Virus record (IMG/VR): IMGVR_UViG_3300025168_000271
Span: 1-35,893 of that record
DNA: 35,893 nucleotides
Direction: 5' to 3' (one strand)
Origin: a virus
Shown: one piece after another, positions 29,701-35,893 of the stretch
Position numbering within the stretch: the first letter of the stretch is position 1
Layout of the letters: each line of letters opens with the position of its first letter
Program-made: the position numbers and the translations under genes
The notes under the pieces: generated by a model
Told to the model about the DNA's origin: nothing
What the model saw: only the letters and a program-made list of their open reading frames with translations
Databases searched by the model: none

Positions 29701-32700
29701 AGCTGCACGCCCATCGTACGTTGGTGCAATTATCTCCTGTACCAGCTTGTCCACTGCATCGAATGTAGATGTCTCAGGCACTGTGGGACGGCCTATTAAG
29801 GTACGTACAAAGTTAGCTATAGCTCGGACCAACTGTTGAAACGGGTTACGTCCGTTTACTGTGGTGGTTTTTAATTGAGTTGAGAAATCAGGGTTAGCTT
29901 GGTACTCTGCAACGAACTCATCTAAGTTATTTAGACCATACTCCCCAGCCAACTGCTCTTTGACACCCTCAAATATTTTGTTTAGTTTTTTGGTCAGTGG
30001 GTGTGACTTGTTAGCTATTGTAGCAGACGTAACCGCGTGGAACATCTCGTGGAGTAATGCGTGTGCATTGATACCAGTTTCTTCGTCTAACGCTATCGTG
30101 TTAGTCTCGGGATCGAAATAACCTGCAACAGGTGTGCCATCGTCTGCTTTTAGTTTTTTCTTAATTATAAGTTTTGTGTTACCTATATTTTCTGCAAGCG
30201 TTTTGGCTAGTTTAGATATGTCACGAGAGCCTGCGGTGAATTGTAAAGCCACTAGCGCATCTTGCAAACGTCCATCTAACAACGCTTTACGCACTGGAGG
30301 GCGCACGGGTATATCAACAGCTAGTTCTGCAGGTAGTTTAAACACCCTGTTGACTTCATTGTCTCGCGCAACTTCTTCGTCAAGTTTATCTGCAGCTAGG
30401 TTTCTGCGCTGTTGTTCTTGTAGTTTAATGCTAGATTTCTGTCGGTTGTTTATGTCAGCGTAAGCAGTTATCTCGGTACGCAATTCTGTAGCTATATACT
30501 CTCTAAGCGCTTTAGACCCGTTACCTTCATCTAAGACTTTAACTGCGCCTTTTTTGACGTCTACACCTAACCACTTTAACACTCTAGCTCCAGACACGTT
30601 ACCCATTGACGGCAAGTTGTTTGCTGCGTCAGCTACATAAAACTCACGTTCTCTAACCTGTTGAGGTAAGTTGCCTGAGAAATCATTACTGTCAGCTTTA
30701 CGAGTTTGACCACTAGCTACATCGTCAATGGCTTGAGTAATGGCAGCGTCAAAAGAAGGAAACTGCCCAAAATACCTTTGAATTGCGTTTCTGACAGGCG
30801 TGGCTTTGGTACGATCCTTACTCATCTCTGCGAGAATTGCCTTCTTCGTGCTATTAGATACTCCTTCAACAGTGGCACCAGCGTCTAACTCAGCTCCTAT
30901 TGTTCTTATGTTTTCAGACTTGTTCTTGTATATAACAGCTTGTTTGGCATCAGATGTTCTAGCCTCAATTTTTTGTCTTTCAACAGCTCTTTTAGAAATG
31001 CGGTCAGCTTCTTCTTTTGAAACTTTTGAAACTACAGCTTTTTTAGGTTTAGTTTTTAGTGCAGCCTGCTTTCCGACTTCTGATCCATCAGTTGATCTAG
31101 GCTCCACGACAGAGCTTCCCACTCTGCTAGCTCTAAATGCTCCAGTGACTTTGGAATCTGTTTTGGAATCGGTAACGCTAGAAACTCCTCCTTTGGGTTT
31201 CTTTGCCACATCTTGTTTAACAAGAGGAACGCTAACTCCACTTGCGTCTGATTTAATTTCTTTAGGCGTGACATCGGTTTGCTCCTTTGCCTTTGTTTTT
31301 GTTTTAATAAACGGTAAATCAAGTTGTGCTTCAGGAGTATCTGCCAACATACGATTGATGTTTGTTTTTACTTTGCCAGAAGTGTTTTTATTCCCTGCTA
31401 GTGTAGCAAACTCTTGACGTACACCTGTGTCGTTTAAATCCTTGTTTATAACACGTTTGCGAATAGGAGCAGACGGTGGCACACCTAAGTCATCAAATAA
31501 CGCGGTATCCACAATTTTAGGTTGTACTGTTGGTTTTGCCGTAGCAAGCGTATCTTGACCGGAGCGTTGCGGTGGAGTTCCAAGATCACGTTTACGCCCT
31601 AATGTTGGAAGTGATGCTTGTATTTCTTCTACAGGTTTAGGGGCTACCTTGTCTTCCATAGCTTGTTGACGAGGGTCTTTTAGTGCTTCTACTTCTGTAG
31701 TTACTGCAGGTTCAACAAGCGGCGTAATGCCTTCAGGAGTCTTAGCTTTTAATACGTTAGATGCCCTTGTTAGGCTAGCAACCTCTGCAGGAGTAGCTTC
31801 TGGTTTACTTACGTTTTTTGCAACTAATTCGGATTCAAACGCACGCTGTAACGCTGCAGGGTTTCTAATTTCTTTAGCGTTTGCTACTGTGTCTTGCAGT
31901 ATTTTCGTACGTGTAGTTTGAACTTTTTTAGCTCGTTCTGTATCTAGTTTTCCCGTAGCTGTCTCTTCAGTAGACGCTCGTACTATTGCATCTAAATCAA
32001 ACTCTGGTTCAACTACAGTACCAAGGGCTTCTGTTTCTTCTTCTATTTTCTTTGCTCGGGCCTTACGGACAGCGACATTAGCGTCATCCTCAGTAACCCT
32101 TATCATCTCGTCAAGCTCTTGTTCTACTTTAGCAGCTTCAGCTTCTTTTTTAACAGCTTCAGCTTTTTTCTTTGCAATTTTTTTACGGTCTTTTTTGGTG
32201 TATTGAAATGTTTTAAGAGCTTCAATGCGGTCTGTTTCTAACAGTGCTTCAATATCTCTTGTTTCTGTCTGATCTTCTCGCCGTTTCTCCCCCTCTTCGA
32301 TTCTTTGTTCTCTAGTAGTAGCCTCCCCAGTACCTTCGTCTAGTTGTACGCCAAGGTCTTCTGGCCCTGTAAGAGTTTTTGGAGGTGCAGGCATAGGAAT
32401 TGCTTCACCAGATGTAGAATCTTGAAGCTGTCGTGTGGAAGCTATACGTAGTTCATCTTCTGTTGGTGCAGGTAACAACCCTGCGATACCTTCGGGCAGT
32501 GCATTGGGGTCTACTTCTGGAGCGCCACGAGGGCCAACTGCACCACCAATACCACCAATACCACCACCTAATATACCAGCGGCTAGACCAGCTTCACCAT
32601 ACTCTCGCATGGCTTCTGCGCTTGTCAGAGAAAGACCTGCCTGCCCACGTTCAAGAACCGCCTGCCCAATCTCGGTGGGCACTTCAACAAGCACACCTGC

Positions 32701-33483
32701 AGTAGCTCCCCTTCGGGCACGTGTAAGCAACCCCCCAGCAGCTTCACCTGCGGGTCTTAAAAAGAACTTTGCGCCCACTACGGTTAGAATAGAGTCCAAT
32801 GCCGCCTGTGGGATTGCAGCAAGTGCTGCTGCGCCTTCGCTTACTTCGGTTTTAAGTCCTTGGTCGATAGCATCTTTTTGACGTTCGCGGTTTGAACCAA
32901 AGAACAAAGGGAATCCAGCAGCAAAACCACCTATTGCGCTACCGATAATAGCGCCGGGAACGGCTCCAACACCAAAGAAAGCTGAACCAGCAACAGCTCC
33001 AGCAGCGGCACCAGCGGCTACAGCGCCCATCTGTGGGGCAGACTCACCTGCTAACTCACCAACGTAGCTTGCGCCTGTGCCAACACCTCCAATATCATCT
33101 AATCTTGTAGCAAACCGTTCAGAGCGTTGTAATGCGGCTTCGTTCTCAAGAGCAACATTGGCTCCGTAGTTTTCAACACCCTCAAGCCCTAAAAGGCCAC
33201 CTACACCCTCTATCGCAGAGCCAAGGTTCTGTTGCAGTGAGTCAATACCACGACCAACTCCACGACCCAGAGCAGTTCTAGCGTCTTTGGGGATGATAAC
33301 TGGACCCGCAGCGGCTTCTTCCAACCGTGTTTGTCTAGCACGCCGCGCAGCTAAACGTTCTTCTTTGCCCACGTCTAAACGCTGCTGCTGTGCAAGCATT
33401 AACAGTTCTTGTAAAGGAGTATCACGGGGAGCCTCTACTTCAACTTGAGAACCATCGTCTAAGGCTAACGTGTATATACTCAT
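26746..33483 (-). CDS. Giant internal virion (polyvalent) protein with HExxH peptidase site
   Basis: 2245 aa, the largest gene. N-terminus MSIYTLALDDGSQVEVEAPR, then a glycine/alanine-zipper hydrophobic stretch (about 152-195: AVAAGAAAGAVAGSAFFGVG) fit for membrane insertion. A long low-complexity, KEA-rich linker follows (about 350-700). A zinc-metallopeptidase core lies near 1145-1149 (LLHEMFHAVTS) with a downstream Glu candidate in NNLDEFVAEY. The C-terminal half is long and mostly helical. Giant multi-domain phage proteins of this kind (polyvalent, T7 gp16-like in role) travel inside the capsid and are ejected to breach the cell envelope; here a peptidase replaces the more usual muramidase. 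That role is inferred. Starts right after the 608-aa gene stop. Confidence 0.8.
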   Translation of the reverse strand: MSIYTLALDDGSQVEVEAPRDTPLQELLMLAQQQRLDVGKEERLAARRARQTRLEEAAAGPVIIPKDARTALGRGVGRGIDSLQQNLGSAIEGVGGLLGLEGVENYGANVALENEAALQRSERFATRLDDIGGVGTGASYVGELAGESAPQMGAVAAGAAAGAVAGSAFFGVGAVPGAIIGSAIGGFAAGFPLFFGSNRERQKDAIDQGLKTEVSEGAAALAAIPQAALDSILTVVGAKFFLRPAGEAAGGLLTRARRGATAGVLVEVPTEIGQAVLERGQAGLSLTSAEAMREYGEAGLAAGILGGGIGGIGGAVGPRGAPEVDPNALPEGIAGLLPAPTEDELRIASTRQLQDSTSGEAIPMPAPPKTLTGPEDLGVQLDEGTGEATTREQRIEEGEKRREDQTETRDIEALLETDRIEALKTFQYTKKDRKKIAKKKAEAVKKEAEAAKVEQELDEMIRVTEDDANVAVRKARAKKIEEETEALGTVVEPEFDLDAIVRASTEETATGKLDTERAKKVQTTRTKILQDTVANAKEIRNPAALQRAFESELVAKNVSKPEATPAEVASLTRASNVLKAKTPEGITPLVEPAVTTEVEALKDPRQQAMEDKVAPKPVEEIQASLPTLGRKRDLGTPPQRSGQDTLATAKPTVQPKIVDTALFDDLGVPPSAPIRKRVINKDLNDTGVRQEFATLAGNKNTSGKVKTNINRMLADTPEAQLDLPFIKTKTKAKEQTDVTPKEIKSDASGVSVPLVKQDVAKKPKGGVSSVTDSKTDSKVTGAFRASRVGSSVVEPRSTDGSEVGKQAALKTKPKKAVVSKVSKEEADRISKRAVERQKIEARTSDAKQAVIYKNKSENIRTIGAELDAGATVEGVSNSTKKAILAEMSKDRTKATPVRNAIQRYFGQFPSFDAAITQAIDDVASGQTRKADSNDFSGNLPQQVREREFYVADAANNLPSMGNVSGARVLKWLGVDVKKGAVKVLDEGNGSKALREYIATELRTEITAYADINNRQKSSIKLQEQQRRNLAADKLDEEVARDNEVNRVFKLPAELAVDIPVRPPVRKALLDGRLQDALVALQFTAGSRDISKLAKTLAENIGNTKLIIKKKLKADDGTPVAGYFDPETNTIALDEETGINAHALLHEMFHAVTSATIANKSHPLTKKLNKIFEGVKEQLAGEYGLNNLDEFVAEYQANPDFSTQLKTTTVNGRNPFQQLVRAIANFVRTLIGRPTVPETSTFDAVDKLVQEIIAPTYDGRAATKMYMQLKIPKDAGEAINNLASKIAINAKGKNLYDYIQLSRNFMGSKIPLPAKKLWLDLQPVNILTELSESRIPGAKQLNNIINNMSASLRVRNASLDPIVADLRRFKKKNLQKFNTLQSLVPNATYERIDPREADFDKAYGFKQADVDPDNVKIAREIHKKLRAQYNSLGTEGQDLYKVVTFTFEKSLLDVMDAVNANLAATIADPKGQKRVKDKLVELLNQERGTIKPFAPLTREGIHRLQYNAIDPKTGIVETFVEYFKTMRQREKAKVNLQEYNKTSLAKLPANDPRRAQVNVEPISGTKEGKRDFSKAPDGSFVYNVLKVLEAEKADPETVNRILDLAIDSMPERSFMQSFRQRKDVRGFLGDVTPTGMAAEAFNLVDMVQNKGRDYNRQLVQMEFGAKIQTFQREVLEKIDPDSTDTTTALYKSRVNQIANFAKNPNIPRWSQSLTAAGYAWTMGWNLSSAAITTFDVFMSTTPRLMGKYGDKATFKAMGSAAAILAKSPKTKMIEVMGPEGKMIKRKVNVGIAGFSIGNYDYTDPNLSSELKDIEVLADIATENAQINQSLNQEELDMGNAKDRIEKINSWTSFLFHHSERYNREIAMTANYLLELNRMKTKKGSALTLAEKQKAAMVAIDETQFTLGATASAGRPVLAQGPIGNVAMLFKRFAISKYHMMATMTNDAFQAGGDANTKENRRIAQHQLGRFLISTGLFAGVAGMPLMGALGQLYDAVHDDSEDDFDAMLRKTVGEGFYKGIVNAALGVDVASRIGMNSLLYRPPIIDKDQAGLVTLVEQLGGPLVGIYMSFDRGYDLFAEGENLKGVEAILPAALRNVVKGGKQITTGEVATRRGDAVVEDIGVGQILGQFAGFANEDLIRQYDINKNERRKVGYLGKQRTTLLRKANIAAANGDSDAYKQAIKEIREYNRSLPRAARGKNIILADTIKRSRKAFGTRTSKMIGGIEYTPLMRRSLEEYDQGLQIFN

Positions 33484-33488
33484 TTTAA

Positions 33489-35315
33489 TTACCTAACGCC
33501 TATTACTCTACCGCCCGTTGGCTTCCTCAAGGTTCTCACAAATACTTCTTTTGCTTCACTTTCTATTTCAAGCATGTTGTAGTCGCTACCCTCTGCTCCT
33601 CTATTCATCGCAGTGTTGACGGCAAGAGAAATTTTAGCTCTTATTTTAGCAAGGTCAGCGTCAGCAGCTTTTTTCTCGTTAATAGTATCAGCATCCTCAT
33701 ACGCCTCAATGGCATCCGCAAGGTTTTTTGATTCTGGACCATTTGTTTCTTCTTTTAAAGTCAATGCGTCACGTGTTGCAGAAACAATATTCATAATGTC
33801 TAATGCTGCTGCCTGTTGTAACTGCATAGTCTGGTTATCAACCTGCATTACGGCTACTTCTCTATCTAACGCCTTGTCTGCAGAAGTTAATCTTGCTTGG
33901 TTCTCTTCGGAAACTCTGTTAGCGTTTTGAACTGCTGTTCGCTGGTCTTGAATAGACATGTTGGTTGAATTAGTAATTAAATTTCGTTCGGTTGCCGCAG
34001 CCTCTTGCGCTAACACCATACCCAACTGTTGACCAGCAAGCCCTATCTCTCTATCTGCGCCCATCTTTTCTTTCGTCAACGAAAACTTTTCTTGTAAACG
34101 ATTGCGCCTATTCCTAATACTGCGATCCATAGCTTGCTTGCCGCCTCTAGCAGCCGCGCCAATAGAACCTGTACCCCCTGTGCCAATCAAGAACGAGTTA
34201 ATATCTTCGTATTCGCCGTAGTTTTCTGCATCAAACGCTGCTAACTCTGCTTGCATATCTTCAAAAGACCTGTTTGTTTCGTCACGTTTTAAATTAGCAT
34301 CTGAACGAGCTAAACCTTTATCAAATGCAACGTCTGAGGATATGTCATTTACTGTACCCATAATGTCTGTAGACTCAAGAAAATCTCCTGATAAGGCTGT
34401 CTCAGGGAGCTTAGATGTTGGTTTCTTCTCTATTACTTGTGTTATTCCTCCTGCTTTTGGATCAGCGACTGAATTTCCTGCGTAAGGATCGCTAAAGGAA
34501 GTGTCTGTAGGCACTGGTGTATCTTTGTCTAGTTGTGCAGCTATACCCGTCTTATCTTTAGATTCTGGAACAACCTTGACAGGAGTTTCATCTTTAAGTT
34601 GGTTTTTAGGCATCATTAAACCTAAAGGGTCTGGGCTTGCAGGTGCAGGTTTTCCCGCAAGTATTGTTCTAATTGCATCGTCAGAAAAACCACCAAGCCC
34701 AATACCTTTATTCTTTTCTCTGAACGCGTCAATTTGCTCTTGTGTTACACCTTGTAACCCCGTCTGCCCACTAACACCTTCACCTTCAGCAAACCCTACA
34801 ATACCGCCACCAGCCATACGACGAACGGGGCCACCTTGAGCAGCCTGCATCATACGTGCATTAGGAAGTCCCGCAGCTTGAGGTCCACCCCGTGGTGGCA
34901 TAGGAGGTCGTCTACCGCCGCCCATTAAACTTGCAAGACCTGCACCGCCGCCCATTTTAGGTCTACCTGCGTTCTGTGCCATTCTATTCATATTTTTCTT
35001 TTGCATGGCAGCTTTATTGTTTAACGTGCCAGCCGTTTGTTGTGTTAAGTCTCCAAGAGTACGCGATTGTTCTTGTTGTATTTGCGCTATAGCTTCTTCT
35101 TGTCGTTGTTCAGCAATGGTTTTTGGGTTCTGCTCTGCTTCAGCCATTAATGCTTTAGCTTTTTCGTTTTTCTCAGAAATTAACTTCTGCAACGCCATAA
35201 TATCGACGGTCTGTTTTGTTACACCAACAGCTTTTTGCAACGCCTGTGGATTACTCCGGTAGGTGTCCATCTTATCTTGAATTTGTGAATCTATTCCGCT
35301 AGTTGCTATAGACAT
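33489..35315 (-). CDS. Structural/internal virion protein (608 aa)
   Basis: 608 aa. Helical coiled-coil N-terminus (residues 30-110: QAVGV-like start through AIAQIQQEQSRTLGDL), a Gly/Met/Pro-rich low-complexity stretch (120-165), then RRMAGGGIVGFAEGEG, a signature I know from marine phage virion proteins. A Ser/Thr/Asp-rich linker follows, then a long helical end (KEKMGADREIGLAGQQLGMV). No catalytic motif. Encoded directly before the giant protein with AGGAG overlapping the preceding stop, as internal core proteins are in T7-like phages. Probably part of the ejection apparatus; exact role not shown. Confidence 0.75.
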   Translation of the reverse strand: MSIATSGIDSQIQDKMDTYRSNPQALQKAVGVTKQTVDIMALQKLISEKNEKAKALMAEAEQNPKTIAEQRQEEAIAQIQQEQSRTLGDLTQQTAGTLNNKAAMQKKNMNRMAQNAGRPKMGGGAGLASLMGGGRRPPMPPRGGPQAAGLPNARMMQAAQGGPVRRMAGGGIVGFAEGEGVSGQTGLQGVTQEQIDAFREKNKGIGLGGFSDDAIRTILAGKPAPASPDPLGLMMPKNQLKDETPVKVVPESKDKTGIAAQLDKDTPVPTDTSFSDPYAGNSVADPKAGGITQVIEKKPTSKLPETALSGDFLESTDIMGTVNDISSDVAFDKGLARSDANLKRDETNRSFEDMQAELAAFDAENYGEYEDINSFLIGTGGTGSIGAAARGGKQAMDRSIRNRRNRLQEKFSLTKEKMGADREIGLAGQQLGMVLAQEAAATERNLITNSTNMSIQDQRTAVQNANRVSEENQARLTSADKALDREVAVMQVDNQTMQLQQAAALDIMNIVSATRDALTLKEETNGPESKNLADAIEAYEDADTINEKKAADADLAKIRAKISLAVNTAMNRGAEGSDYNMLEIESEAKEVFVRTLRKPTGGRVIGVR

Positions 35316-35325
35316 TACTGCGCTC

Positions 35326-35893
35326 CTAAATATCAGCTATCGAACCAGCGTCTGTTTGCACGCCAGCGTTTGTGGTGCTACCACCACCAAATATTTTATC
35401 GTACAGCGTCCCAATGCCACCAGCACCTGAGAGGATTTCAGAGAGTGCGCTAGGCTGTGCGTAAGAGTAAGACTGTGCTTCGATTGGAAGCCCTTGTAGC
35501 AACGACTGCATGTACTGCACCTGCTTGTACGGGTAATCACGCTCTTCTTCAAACTGCAGGCGGTCTGCTGTCACACCTTCGGACTCAATACCACGCTGCA
35601 CCGCACCCATATCTGCAAGCCCTTGAATACCTGTGCTGCCGTATAGGTTGATTTTGTCTTGTGCAGTCATGCCACGATCTTGTTCTGTGTTAAACTGATT
35701 CATAGCTTGCGTATATGCGTCGGCGTACCCTTGGCCTGTAATCCCAGCTAAGTTTCTTTGTAAAGCAGCTTGGTTCTCTGCGTCTAACACAGCCTGACGT
35801 GACCCCCCAAACGACCCAGCTCTTGTCATACGTGACGCATTAGCAACACGATCAATCTCAGACTGCCTTCTTGCTGCTTCAATCTGTGGGTCC
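35326..35893 (-). CDS. Structural protein, C-terminal part (runs off right edge)
   Basis: Open reading frame continues to the window edge (visible upstream residues DPQIEAARRQSEIDRVANAS before the first internal Met at 35829), so the true start is outside. It contains SFGGSRQAVLDAENQAALQR, GITGQGYADAYTQAMNQFNT and a C-terminal SALSEILSGAGGIGTLYDKI, a repetitive alanine/glutamine/glycine style typical of marine phage virion proteins next to internal core genes. No enzyme motif. Perhaps a smaller internal or tail-adaptor protein. Confidence 0.7.
   Translation of the reverse strand, partial: DPQIEAARRQSEIDRVANASRMTRAGSFGGSRQAVLDAENQAALQRNLAGITGQGYADAYTQAMNQFNTEQDRGMTAQDKINLYGSTGIQGLADMGAVQRGIESEGVTADRLQFEEERDYPYKQVQYMQSLLQGLPIEAQSYSYAQPSALSEILSGAGGIGTLYDKIFGGGSTTNAGVQTDAGSIADI

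Noticed and set aside
30800-31417. 205-codon open frame antisense to the giant virion protein
   Set aside because: Serine/leucine-rich translation typical of the complement of a Lys/Glu/Ala-rich gene; the sense frame is continuous.
32467-32730. Further palindrome copies in the late module (TTCGGGCAGTGC and TTCGGGCACGTG)
   Set aside because: Only one arm is present in each; these are codons of the giant protein, not full copies.

Overview
The window reads as most of one tailed-phage genome (about 36 kb of it), probably a marine, podovirus-like phage or prophage. The evidence is a P22-type head module (terminase pair, very large portal, GroES-like protein, scaffold, start of a major capsid gene), giant internal-virion-type proteins, and a compact replication module with a family A DNA polymerase, an SNF2-type helicase, a primase-helicase and an SSB-like protein. 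No host housekeeping gene, rRNA or recognisable tRNA is present. I saw no integrase, no phage RNA polymerase and no lysis gene inside the window. The host cannot be fixed from sequence alone; the protein style resembles phages assembled from marine metagenomes (inference).

Layout. (1) Positions 1-6784, minus strand, head and packaging: small terminase, large terminase, portal, a 65-aa protein, GroES-like co-chaperonin, scaffold, a 149-aa protein, and the first 37 or so codons of the major capsid protein running off the left edge. (2) Positions 6785-7136, a divergent control region with a strong-looking minus-strand promoter and plus-strand promoter candidates. (3) Positions 7137-26654, plus strand, early and replication genes in tightly overlapping operons. 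These include a MoxR ATPase / VWA-metallopeptidase set (9265-12962), a block of unknown genes (12963-16007), then VRR-NUC, Pol A, a Cas4/RecB-like nuclease, SNF2 helicase, SSB-like protein and primase-DUF927 helicase. (4) A terminator at 26702-26747 between convergent modules. (5) Positions 26746-35893, minus strand: a 2245-aa polyvalent internal virion protein with an HExxH site, a 608-aa structural protein and a partial structural protein running off the right edge. On a circular map the right-hand virion genes would join the left-hand head genes, so the window is likely a circularly permuted cut with only the capsid/tail section missing.

The most unusual feature is a family of eleven identical-arm palindromes, TTCGGGCANNTGCCCGAA. 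They lie only in the plus-strand module (6982-20611), mostly exactly between one operon's last stop codon and the next operon's ribosome-binding site. One copy lies inside the reading frame of a small Myb/SANT-like DNA-binding protein. The central two bases are not random, so each copy has a direction. Together with a 790-bp non-coding block (7716-8507) that holds 31-bp direct repeats, a 13-bp inverted repeat around an AT-rich core, two terminators and a near-consensus promoter, this suggests a dedicated regulatory or replication-control system not explained by the gene content.
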